Positions 34,065-41,891 of a DNA stretch of 64,000 nucleotides are shown here, in pieces. Position numbers and translations under genes: made by a program. Position 1 is the first letter of the stretch. Every line of letters begins with the position of its first letter. The DNA is taken from NCBI GenBank assembly GCA_963205105.1, contig CAUJJW010000322.1:1-64000 (forward strand). Direction: 5' to 3'. The stretch is from Verrucomicrobiota bacterium. GTDB taxonomy: Bacteria > Verrucomicrobiota > Verrucomicrobiia > Limisphaerales > CAIMTB01. The notes under the pieces are model-generated. The model saw only the letters and a list, made by a program, of their open reading frames with translations. It had not been told where the DNA came from and ran no database searches.

Positions 34065-35474
34065 CTAGCGGCTTCCAAAGATCCTCAGTTCGACATCCCG
34101 AATCGATGTCCCCGTGGGATAGACGATAGGATCATTGGTGCTGCCGTCGAACGAACCCCAGATGAAGTCAGAACTAAAGGCAGGCTGAGCGAGGAAGGTT
34201 GGAGCCGTGTTCAACAAAACCGGTCCCGTCTTCGCAAAACTGATGTTCACAGTTCCAGAGAACTGACCGGGTCCGTCCAAAGTGGCCTGCCCATTGATTG
34301 CGTCATTACTGGTTGCAACCGAATTGCGATCCAGAATCGCCACTACGGGATCAGGGTCCTCAGTCAGGTCTTCCGCCGAGAAAACAAAATCCGGAGCCGT
34401 CAGGAAACGAGTTACCCTTTGGTTGAACGTCCGCTGAACACCATTGGTTATTACTGCGGTGATCGTCTCCGAAAAGCGGTTGGTGATTTGGTAGGCGTTT
34501 GGCTGAAACAATCCGGGAGTGCGCAAGAACGTTATTTTGTCCACGCCCCCTCGCAGTGCTTGCGGGAAGAACACTCCATTCGTGGTCACGACGCCCCCGC
34601 CCCCAGCCGTATTGGTAGAAGGCGCCGGTATCGGGGTCCACTCACCACTCCCTCCAAGACCGCCTCCAGCACCAGCCTGACCAATGGCGTCCGCAGGCAG
34701 AACATCAACATTAACGTTGTCGGGACGATAAATATATCGGAGTCCACCGACATCATCCCGAGTAAGCCCGGTAAAGAATGACCCGTATCCGAAAACAGAG
34801 AAACCCAAACCAGACACCAAGGAAGCTACAGGTTCAGCCAAAATCAGCGGGTCCACGGGCTCAGTGATGGTTGAGGACTTCACTGAGGCGGAATCCTGAT
34901 TGTCGAAGATGTCATTATAGGTCCACAATTGTCCGTTAATATACGGAGTTGGAGCCCATGTCTCAGGATCGAAGTTCCTCTGAATAATCAGGTAGTTGGT
35001 AATGGGCGGAGTGCTCTCTGGTGCCCGAATGCGGCTCTGAAACACGAACCGGGAGGGAGATCCCAGCCCGAGTTGTTCGGTGATCGCCTTCAGCGCGTAA
35101 GATTTCAAGTCGAACATCAGGAGGTCGCTCGCCCTGCGATTCACCCGCTGCGAATGCAGTGGGTAGTCAGAAAGATTGATCTCCGACATCGGAGGAAGGT
35201 CGTTAATAATCTGAATGGCCTGCTCGACCGCATCAACACCATCCTGCCCAAAGTAATTCAGAAACGACTCGTCAAAAGCATAATGCAAGACGGGAACGTT
35301 CCACCGGTATTCTTCCCCAAGATTCACTGGGCCATAAATATCCCCTCCAGGAAATTGCCCTGTTTGGTCGGTGAACCAAGCGGGTATTTCCCCAAGCAGC
35401 GAGAAGGACATGGCCCGGCGATGGATCCCCGCCAAGCCCGACAACAAAAGAAGAGCCAAAAAGATTCGCCTCAT
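34065..35474 (-). CDS. Exported protein with metzincin-like fold but no zinc motif
   Basis: 469 residues, signal peptide at 1-22 (IFLALLLLSGLAGI). Residues about 45-260 carry features reminiscent of matrixin-type metallopeptidases: YRWNVPVLHYAFDESFL, AVEQAIQIINDLP, and later LTRDDVGGLRYIYRPDN like the region after the matrixin catalytic helix. The helix that would carry HExxHxxGxxH instead reads ALKAITEQLGLGSPSR, so catalytic ligands are absent and proteolysis is unlikely. I recall similar non-catalytic proteins in Verrucomicrobiota, but their function is unknown to me. The C-terminal half is Gly/Thr-rich and beta-like. ATG at 35474, 8 bases after the 496-residue protein's stop. Confidence 0.7.
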   Translation of the reverse strand: MRRIFLALLLLSGLAGIHRRAMSFSLLGEIPAWFTDQTGQFPGGDIYGPVNLGEEYRWNVPVLHYAFDESFLNYFGQDGVDAVEQAIQIINDLPPMSEINLSDYPLHSQRVNRRASDLLMFDLKSYALKAITEQLGLGSPSRFVFQSRIRAPESTPPITNYLIIQRNFDPETWAPTPYINGQLWTYNDIFDNQDSASVKSSTITEPVDPLILAEPVASLVSGLGFSVFGYGSFFTGLTRDDVGGLRYIYRPDNVNVDVLPADAIGQAGAGGGLGGSGEWTPIPAPSTNTAGGGGVVTTNGVFFPQALRGGVDKITFLRTPGLFQPNAYQITNRFSETITAVITNGVQRTFNQRVTRFLTAPDFVFSAEDLTEDPDPVVAILDRNSVATSNDAINGQATLDGPGQFSGTVNISFAKTGPVLLNTAPTFLAQPAFSSDFIWGSFDGSTNDPIVYPTGTSIRDVELRIFGSR

Positions 35475-35482
35475 AACTTCTC

Positions 35483-36973
35483 TCACCGAACGCGGACAAT
35501 ACGGTAAAGGACCATGTGCCCTGGCGCAGAAACTGCCAGTTCGTCGCTCTCGCCGGAAGCAGTCCGAGTGCTCCCGATGTTCTTCCACCCTCTGGCATCC
35601 ACGGAGGATTGGAGTTGATAAACACCGCCGGCGACGGTTTGCCACTGCAACCTCAGCAGTCCGGGCCCTCCGGATCGAACTCGCAGAAGCAAAGGCGACA
35701 ATCTCTGTGCAAATAGCTCATAACCAGTTCTTGGCTGGTTGCTGGAGTAGGCAACCAATAGACTTGAATCCTCGCCTCGGGCAATGGCGGGAAAGATCTG
35801 CCCTCCACCAGATTGAGTGTTGATGGCGATTTCATCGCCAGAAGGTTCTCCAGCGGCATCCACCCACCGACCGAAAACGCCTTCCCAAGATCCATCTTGC
35901 CCCATGCTTGTCCACACGGCCATAACCCCGTAGGAGGTGACGGCTACCCTGGGTCGAAACTGATCGCCCATGACTTGAACGTTCAGCAAGCGCTCTCCGT
36001 TGGCGGGCAGCCCGAAAGAATTCAGCATCCGTCCGTAGACGTCATAACGTGCCTGCCGATCGCCCGGACTCCGCCGCGTCCATGCGGCAAACACACTTCC
36101 GTCGCCGAGCGTGGCAAGTACTGGATTCGCGGCCATGCCGCTCTCCGAAATCGCAAACTCATTGCCAAGTGGTGAACCTGCTCCGTCAAACGAGCGTGCC
36201 ACCACTTGCACCGAGAAGACGGGAGCTCCATATCCGGCAAGCGATCTGCCCCTGGCATCGGCATTGTCACGGACCCCCACCTGACGTTCTTGCACCCAGA
36301 TCCCAAGGAAACCTCCCGAACCCAATGCAGCCAACGCAGGGCTCCTGCGGTTCATTCCCTGGCTCGCATTGAGACGGAACTCATCTCCCAGCAGCTCTCC
36401 AGCCGAAGAAACTCGACGCGCGAAGACATCGTACGAAGAGCTTTCCTCTTGTCGGTAGCTCGCCCATGCCACCACCGCAGACCCATCCGTCAGGACCGCC
36501 GCGACCGGGTCAACCTGGTGTTCACCGTCACCCGTTGAAAGGGCGAAATCCGGCCCAATCGGAGTTCCATCGGCTGCCAGGACACGTCCCACGATACGTT
36601 GAAATCCGACACGCCCTCCCTGCCAGACACACAGACTTCGACCGTCTGCGAAGGATGTTACGTGGGGATTCTCCTGCTCACCCAAGCCATCCTGGTTAAC
36701 ACGTCGTGGCGATCCAACACCCTTCCCATCGGGTCCGAGTCGAAGCGCGGCAATCCCCAACCCTTGACCGTCAATGGCGGCATCCTGCCACAGCACCCAC
36801 CCGCCTTCGTTTCCAAAGACCATCGAAGGATTCACCTGATCACCCGGGATTCCCCGGGTCAATGGGTATTCCAGCCCAAGCGGCTGCAATCCACCAGCCG
36901 TGGCTTGAAGAACCGTCCAGCCGAGCGCCACGCTGCCAAGCAACCCAGTCACTGCATGGGAACAAACTTTCAT
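35483..36973 (-). CDS. Exported beta-propeller-like repeat protein
   Basis: 496 residues with a signal peptide (HAVTGLLGSVALGWTVLQATA). The mature protein consists of seven or so repeats of about 55 residues of the form ...DGSAVVAWASYRQEESSSYDVFARRVSSAGELLGDEFRLN, each with a W and a V(A/F)xRxxxxxGxxxGxE core, which implies a beta-propeller. The last 75 residues (LLRLQWQTVAGGVYQLQSS, then MVLYRIVRVR) form a C-terminal beta-domain shared with the large protein at 31065. ATG at 36973, 70 bases after the secretin stop on the same strand. Function unknown; it may be displayed on the surface. Confidence 0.72.
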   Translation of the reverse strand: MKVCSHAVTGLLGSVALGWTVLQATAGGLQPLGLEYPLTRGIPGDQVNPSMVFGNEGGWVLWQDAAIDGQGLGIAALRLGPDGKGVGSPRRVNQDGLGEQENPHVTSFADGRSLCVWQGGRVGFQRIVGRVLAADGTPIGPDFALSTGDGEHQVDPVAAVLTDGSAVVAWASYRQEESSSYDVFARRVSSAGELLGDEFRLNASQGMNRRSPALAALGSGGFLGIWVQERQVGVRDNADARGRSLAGYGAPVFSVQVVARSFDGAGSPLGNEFAISESGMAANPVLATLGDGSVFAAWTRRSPGDRQARYDVYGRMLNSFGLPANGERLLNVQVMGDQFRPRVAVTSYGVMAVWTSMGQDGSWEGVFGRWVDAAGEPSGDEIAINTQSGGGQIFPAIARGEDSSLLVAYSSNQPRTGYELFAQRLSPLLLRVRSGGPGLLRLQWQTVAGGVYQLQSSVDARGWKNIGSTRTASGESDELAVSAPGHMVLYRIVRVR

Positions 36974-37043
36974 TCGGGGTAACCCAGAAGTCCGAGTTAA
37001 GAATTGCACGTGTAGTCAGTTACGGCAAGGCACCCATTCGGCG

Positions 37044-39824
37044 TCATTGCACCTTCTTTTGTTGATCCGGCAAAACGCTGGGGTCGAACGGCAGATTGTC
37101 CGGCGTATGGACCGGGTTGCCTGCAGGATCGATGATCGTCGGGGTGATGAAGATGACGAGATTCCGTTTGGAAGCCGATGTGGACTCGGTTCGGAACAGG
37201 CGGCCGATCCAAGGAATATCACCAAGGAACGGAACCTTGTCCCTTTGCTTCCGGATGTCCTCGGAAATCAGGCCACCCAAAACAACCGTCTGACCATCCC
37301 AAACAATCGCCGAAGTGACCACCTGGCGGACACGCAGACGGGGCAGAGGAAGCTGAGCTGTGAGTGGTAGGCCGATCGCATTCCCCGCAGCACCTTGGAC
37401 CTGCGGAATGAAAAGTCCCGGGTCATCGTAGCCCAGAAACTCGCTAAAGGTGGGGATCAGTGTCAGTTCGATCGTGTACCCATCCGCGGCGACATACGGC
37501 ACGACATCCAAAACCGGTCCGAACGGGGTGATCTGGGTGATGTAGCCCACTTGGCTGCCAATGGCGCCAGCACCGCCGCCGATTCCTGCGCCACCACCCA
37601 CCTGCCCGCCGCCGCCACCAGCTGTCGCTTGCTGCAAGTCGACGCCCGTCACGATGGTTCGCAGGTCGTTGATTTGAACTTGCGCTTGCCGACCGGACAG
37701 GGTGGTCACGCGAGGAGCCGCCATCAGTTCAAGAGCGCCACGCTGTTCCAATGCACGGATCACCACTCGGAACTGAGGGTCGGTCATTAAGCCTGTGATG
37801 GTGCCCAAGGCAGGAATGCTGCCACCCTGGCTTCCAACGGTTTGACGAAGGCCGCCGGTCAGGACGTTGTCCGAGGCTTGAGAAGGAGTCGCCCCAGGTC
37901 CTGGAACGCCATTGGCGTCCGCAGGCCCGGGAAAGATTCCGCTAGGATTGGCAGCCGAGGAGCGCCCTTGGTAGGACGGAGCCGTGCCGGGCTGGACCCC
38001 GACTGCACCATTACCCAGCAACCAGTTACCAACCATCCAGTCGAAGCCAAGAGCCTTCAGGTCATCCTGACCTACTTCAGCGAATTTCGCCTCGATTTGG
38101 ATCATCGGCGGTGCCGCGTTAAGCACCTCGATCGCTTGCTCGACGATTTCAATCTCCTCCGTGGTGGCGCGCACCATGAGCAGACCCAAACGGTCGTTGA
38201 AAAACACAGCGTTAGGAGGGAGCAGGTTCACGCCGGCTGCGGCGAAGAACGTACGAACAACCTCCTGAACGGATTGAGCCGGCGTCGGGATGGTTACACC
38301 ACGCAGGCCGTTGCTACCTCCTCCTCCGCCGCCACCACCAATCCCACCACCGCCGCCACCGCCGCCACCGCCGCCAGCTCCACCGCCACCCTGTGCAACA
38401 CCGCTAACGAACACGCGTGGGATGATGGTGCCAATCGAGCCACCGCCTTGACCACCACCGCCTTGGCCGCCGCCACCACCGCCACCGCCACCGCCGGCAC
38501 CACCACCACCGGAGGTTCCGGTCTGGAAGTCACCAAATGTGATGCCAAGAACGCTCTCCAAACCCGACTCGAACGTGTTAGGATTCACGCGGAACACGCG
38601 AGTGATCAACTGGGCCCGTTCAGGCGCTTTGTGCAAGAATACGACGGCGTAGTCTTCAATGGTTATTTTGATCGGGCTTGAGGCTGACTTGGATACAGCA
38701 TCGATAACGTCGAGTAGTCGAACGTTGTTCAATGCTGGATCAATTCGAACGGTAACATCGTTCAAATTGATCTGTTCGGCCGCAGGAACAGCAATGGTTG
38801 CTCCCGTATTGGGGTCCGTTTGGAAGCCGGATGCCGATTGAACGTTGTCCTGATAGGGATTGATGAAGAAATTAATGCCCTGTTTGTCAGGGTCGCGAGC
38901 TTTCGCCTCATCCTTCAGATAGCGAACCACCTCGCTTAGTGGCAGTTCTTCAAACTTAACTTCGTCCAATTTGATTCGCTCCAGCTTGGACTTGATGACC
39001 TGTCTGCCCTTGCTTGTGTGAACGAGATTCGTTGTGGCGAACGGGTTTGCTGCCGGAAGATTATCTTTCGTGAGAGGCTTGTTCCAAACCTCGTCAATCA
39101 TCAGCAGACCGGAGCGGCTGAGGATGCCACGCCGCTTGTTCTCCAAGCGCATCTTGGCATCCAACAACTGCTTCATGTAGTAGTTGGCAGGCTCGTTGCC
39201 TGGATCGGCATCCAGAGCTTCCTTCAGCTTTGCCTCGGCTTTCGCGAGCTCCCCCGCGTCCAGAAAGACTCGAGCGTCCTGAACCAGAGTGCTGACCTGG
39301 ATTTTCTTTTCGTGAATCTCCGGGAGCTGGCCGAGCGCATCAGCGCTGGGAGTGAGCCCGCGTTTTTGGGCGATGGCCTTGTCGAGCTCCTGCTTGAGTT
39401 TCGCTGCCTCCTGATGAAGTGGGTCTACCTTCAGGACCCGGTCAACATGGGCAACAGCTTCATTGAGGTAGCCCCGTTTTTGTGCGCTTGCCGCCAGTTG
39501 CATTCGGGTGGCAGATACGCCGGCAGCGGCCCGGCCTCGTTCCGGATCGGCTTTGGCCCCTACGCGCAGAGCTAGTGCGTAGGCTTCCTCATATCGTCGC
39601 GCAGCATCGGAGATGCGGTTGGCGGCGACGTCTCGGTCAGCCTGCTGGAGCTTGCCTGCAAGGAGCTGATAAGCCTCCTCTCGGCGCGCACCTTCTTCAA
39701 TCGTTCCAGGCGGCGACGTTTGCGCCGAGGCATGGAGTGGAGCGCCCAGACTGAGAATCAGGGCCAACAGGGATACAGCAGCGTGGCGGGTCATGGAGCC
39801 GGGTTCAATGCGGGACAGAGACAT
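37044..39824 (-). CDS. Type IV pilus/type II secretion secretin (PilQ/GspD-like)
   Basis: 926 residues with a signal peptide (HAAVSLLALILSLGAPLHASA). Residues about 35-200 are helical TPR-like repeats (EAYQLLAGKLQQADRDVAAN, AEAKLKEALDADPGNEPAN). Next come N-domain modules (VRIDPALNNVRLLDVIDAVS), then a Gly-rich low-complexity insert at about 433-515, a further N-domain (EIEIVEQAIEVLNAAPPMIQ), and the secretin channel domain to the C-terminus with diagnostic VPFLGDIPWIGRLFR and KRNLVIFITPTIID. It would form the outer-membrane pore of a pilus or secretion system. ATG at 39824 has GAGAGG about 9 bases upstream and lies 13 bases after the preceding stop. The order fits pilMNOPQ. Confidence 0.92.
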   Translation of the reverse strand: MSLSRIEPGSMTRHAAVSLLALILSLGAPLHASAQTSPPGTIEEGARREEAYQLLAGKLQQADRDVAANRISDAARRYEEAYALALRVGAKADPERGRAAAGVSATRMQLAASAQKRGYLNEAVAHVDRVLKVDPLHQEAAKLKQELDKAIAQKRGLTPSADALGQLPEIHEKKIQVSTLVQDARVFLDAGELAKAEAKLKEALDADPGNEPANYYMKQLLDAKMRLENKRRGILSRSGLLMIDEVWNKPLTKDNLPAANPFATTNLVHTSKGRQVIKSKLERIKLDEVKFEELPLSEVVRYLKDEAKARDPDKQGINFFINPYQDNVQSASGFQTDPNTGATIAVPAAEQINLNDVTVRIDPALNNVRLLDVIDAVSKSASSPIKITIEDYAVVFLHKAPERAQLITRVFRVNPNTFESGLESVLGITFGDFQTGTSGGGGAGGGGGGGGGGQGGGGQGGGSIGTIIPRVFVSGVAQGGGGAGGGGGGGGGGGIGGGGGGGGSNGLRGVTIPTPAQSVQEVVRTFFAAAGVNLLPPNAVFFNDRLGLLMVRATTEEIEIVEQAIEVLNAAPPMIQIEAKFAEVGQDDLKALGFDWMVGNWLLGNGAVGVQPGTAPSYQGRSSAANPSGIFPGPADANGVPGPGATPSQASDNVLTGGLRQTVGSQGGSIPALGTITGLMTDPQFRVVIRALEQRGALELMAAPRVTTLSGRQAQVQINDLRTIVTGVDLQQATAGGGGGQVGGGAGIGGGAGAIGSQVGYITQITPFGPVLDVVPYVAADGYTIELTLIPTFSEFLGYDDPGLFIPQVQGAAGNAIGLPLTAQLPLPRLRVRQVVTSAIVWDGQTVVLGGLISEDIRKQRDKVPFLGDIPWIGRLFRTESTSASKRNLVIFITPTIIDPAGNPVHTPDNLPFDPSVLPDQQKKVQ
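38283..38525. repeat. GC-rich low-complexity tract (CCNCCN) encoding poly-Gly
   Basis: Inside the secretin gene, the + strand shows long runs of CCACC/CCGCC/CCTCC triplets, in two blocks separated by a short normal stretch (around VFVSGVAQ). On the coding strand they are Gly codons. Tracts like this are prone to replication slippage and length variation. Confidence 0.85.
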
Positions 39825-39837
39825 AAAAACGTACCTC

Positions 39838-40662
39838 TCAAGAAATACCCTTACGGCGGACGATCCAGCGCTTGGAGGTGCTGGACTGGACAGTAACTTC
39901 GTCCTTATTGATGGCAACGATATTGTAAGTTTGGGAGCCCAAACGGATTCCGCCGGGCTGCTTGGTGCGCACGTTATTGAATTTCGTTCCGAGCTTCTCG
40001 TGCACCATGTCCGCTTCATATCCGGCAACGCGCTTAAAGGCTTGCTCCCGGGTCACAGTTGCGGTTTCGGTGGAGTCGGCGAAACGAAATTCAACACCGG
40101 TCGGGTTGTCCGCTGGCCCCATGATCTTGGTAACCACGAACGGATCCGATTTCGATGAGGATCCCAATGCCAAGTACATTTGTCGCGGGCGTGCGGACCG
40201 CCCGCCTTTGGCTTCGTCCAGCACGTTGAACTTGTATCGGGTGCTTTCCCCGCTGGCCTGCACCCCGTCGAACTCAATCACAAGATGCAGCGGACGAATC
40301 GCCGTGGCGATCAGACCGCCTGGTCCGTCCTCGTCGCCGCGGACAACCTTGAACAGCGCCCCGTCCCGACCTCGCTTCCAAAGGACCGGGTTGAACAAAT
40401 TGTGTTCGCCGGAGAGGTTGAGTTTCGGCTGCGTCTTGAGACGCTTCATCATCGACTCGTAACCGGTCGTGTCGACGGGCTGGCTTTCCTTCTTTCGGGC
40501 TCGTTCGCCCAGTTCCAGGGCTTGCCGGATGGTTTCTCGGTTCTGAGCCACCCGAAAGGGGAGAAAACCCGCAGCTCCGAGCAAGGCCAAGAGAATCACG
40601 CTCAGGATGATCTTCTCGTAGTGGGCGCCAAACACGACGCCGAGTTTCTTGAGCTGGTCCAT
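39838..40662 (-). CDS. PilP-like inner-membrane accessory protein
   Basis: 274 residues with one N-terminal transmembrane helix (KIILSVILLALLGAAGFLPF, about 15-35) and a large periplasmic part with several beta-strand stretches (LHLVIEFDGVQASGESTRYK, ending IRLGSQTYNIVAINKDEVTV). The ending resembles the small beta-domain of PilP/GspC, which docks onto the secretin. Sequence similarity to PilP is weak by eye, so the call rests mainly on position between the PilO-like gene and the secretin. ATG at 40662, 13 bases after the preceding stop. It would sit at the position of Amuc_1099 of Akkermansia. Confidence 0.7.
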   Translation of the reverse strand: MDQLKKLGVVFGAHYEKIILSVILLALLGAAGFLPFRVAQNRETIRQALELGERARKKESQPVDTTGYESMMKRLKTQPKLNLSGEHNLFNPVLWKRGRDGALFKVVRGDEDGPGGLIATAIRPLHLVIEFDGVQASGESTRYKFNVLDEAKGGRSARPRQMYLALGSSSKSDPFVVTKIMGPADNPTGVEFRFADSTETATVTREQAFKRVAGYEADMVHEKLGTKFNNVRTKQPGGIRLGSQTYNIVAINKDEVTVQSSTSKRWIVRRKGIS

Positions 40663-40675
40663 GACGTCTTTCGCC

Positions 40676-41890
40676 TTATTCGGATGCAGGAGTCGAACTG
40701 TCGGCTCCTTGGGTTGCAGCATCCTCCGCCAGGGCCGAACGGGCGCCGCGCCGTGCGGTTTCCGGCTCAGGTTTTGGTTTGATGAAGTCGAGTTGAATGA
40801 TCACGCGGAGTGGCTTCTCGTCGAGGACCACGGAAGGCCCGGTAGGAGCCGCAGGGGCCGGAGTTCCGCTCATCATGGGCGTCGACAAGGATGGAGGTGG
40901 AGCTCCGGCCGTTCCGCCACCGATACCGTAGCGCGAACGCATGGCGGCCTCTCCCGAGCCTCCCCCAGGCCCCAAGCCGTAACGGGAGCGAAGGGCTGGA
41001 TCCATGCCCATGGCTCCACCGCCACTCTCGGCTGCAGAGCGAGAGCTTGGCCCGAGACCGTACCGCGACCGAAGGGCAGCATCCATTCCTCCGCCAGGGC
41101 CACCCGGAATAGGCGAGGTCTGGGTCGGCATGAACATGGTGGGCTGGCCTTGACCCGGGCCTTGGGAGGGCAGCGTTGTGGGCTCGATGTTGACGGTTTT
41201 GATCGCCACCACCTCTTGGAGCGACGCAAAGCCTCGAAGGACCCCGGCCAACTCGCTGCTGAACGCACGAAAGCTGAGGTCGTAAGGCGCCCGAACAATT
41301 AGATTTCGGTTGGTGACCGCCTTTTTGGTCAGATAATCGGTGCTACCGCCTTCATCCTTGAGAATGGCGGGACGACGAAGCTGATCCAATGAATGAACTT
41401 TGGCGTCGAACAACACACGGCAGAGAAGCGAGATCTGAGCCACCTGCTCAGCCAGTTTGGGGATCCCATTGGATTCAAACTGCGGCATTTCACGAAGCTT
41501 CTGAAAGGTAAAGGCATACCTGTCAGGCACATTCACTCCTGCTGCTTCCGCCTCCTTCTTTAGGTCGGATATCGTGGTCTCGATCAAAAGCTTGAGAGAG
41601 AAGGTGTCCGTCACCGGCTGAACGCTGGGCGATTTGATGCTTTCTCGAAGGGCAACCGTCAGCTTCTCCACTTTTGCGGCCTCATCCCGGACTGCCTTGA
41701 TGTTTTTTTCATCTGGATAGGGGTTGAGGCTGTTCAACCGGTTCCATTCCGTACGCTTCTCCTCAAGCTCCGCGTTGACGGTGGATTCTCGCGTGGATTG
41801 GGCGAAGAGGAAGAAGGCGCTCCCTCCAAGAAGCACCAATCCCACCAACCCGCCGAGAACGAGCGTCAGGTTCTTTTTGATCCACGGCAT
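40676..41890 (-). CDS. PilO-like protein with triple RYGL motif (Amuc_1100 position)
   Basis: 404 residues. One transmembrane helix near the N-terminus (LTLVLGGLVGLVLLGGSAFFLFA, 8-30) is followed by coiled-coil segments (about 35-115) and an alpha/beta periplasmic domain (to about 235) of PilO type. Residues 240-355 are a Gly/Pro/Met-rich linker with three copies of a 12-residue motif: DAALRSRYGLGP (270-281), DPALRSRYGLGP (297-308) and EAAMRSRYGIGG (314-325). The chain ends with a strand (LRVIIQLDFIKP) and an acidic tail. The layout resembles Akkermansia Amuc_1100. ATG at 41890, one base after the stop of the PilM/N fusion, so translation is coupled. Confidence 0.8.
   Translation of the reverse strand: MPWIKKNLTLVLGGLVGLVLLGGSAFFLFAQSTRESTVNAELEEKRTEWNRLNSLNPYPDEKNIKAVRDEAAKVEKLTVALRESIKSPSVQPVTDTFSLKLLIETTISDLKKEAEAAGVNVPDRYAFTFQKLREMPQFESNGIPKLAEQVAQISLLCRVLFDAKVHSLDQLRRPAILKDEGGSTDYLTKKAVTNRNLIVRAPYDLSFRAFSSELAGVLRGFASLQEVVAIKTVNIEPTTLPSQGPGQGQPTMFMPTQTSPIPGGPGGGMDAALRSRYGLGPSSRSAAESGGGAMGMDPALRSRYGLGPGGGSGEAAMRSRYGIGGGTAGAPPPSLSTPMMSGTPAPAAPTGPSVVLDEKPLRVIIQLDFIKPKPEPETARRGARSALAEDAATQGADSSTPASE
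40916..41083 (-). repeat. Triple 12-residue coding repeat (ALRSRYGLG)
   Basis: Three direct repeats of 36 bases within the PilO-like gene, at 41048-41083, 40967-41002 and 40916-40951. They keep the Arg-Ser-Arg-Tyr-Gly core and are separated by Gly/Ser-rich spacers of 15 and 5 residues. A related unit is found in the PilM/N gene at 42216-42251. Confidence 0.85.
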
Positions 41891-41891
41891 A

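Noticed and set aside
38283-38525. Repeat tract considered as CRISPR or minisatellite array
   Set aside because: Units are irregular 3-6 base Gly codon runs within an open frame, with no fixed repeats or unique spacers.
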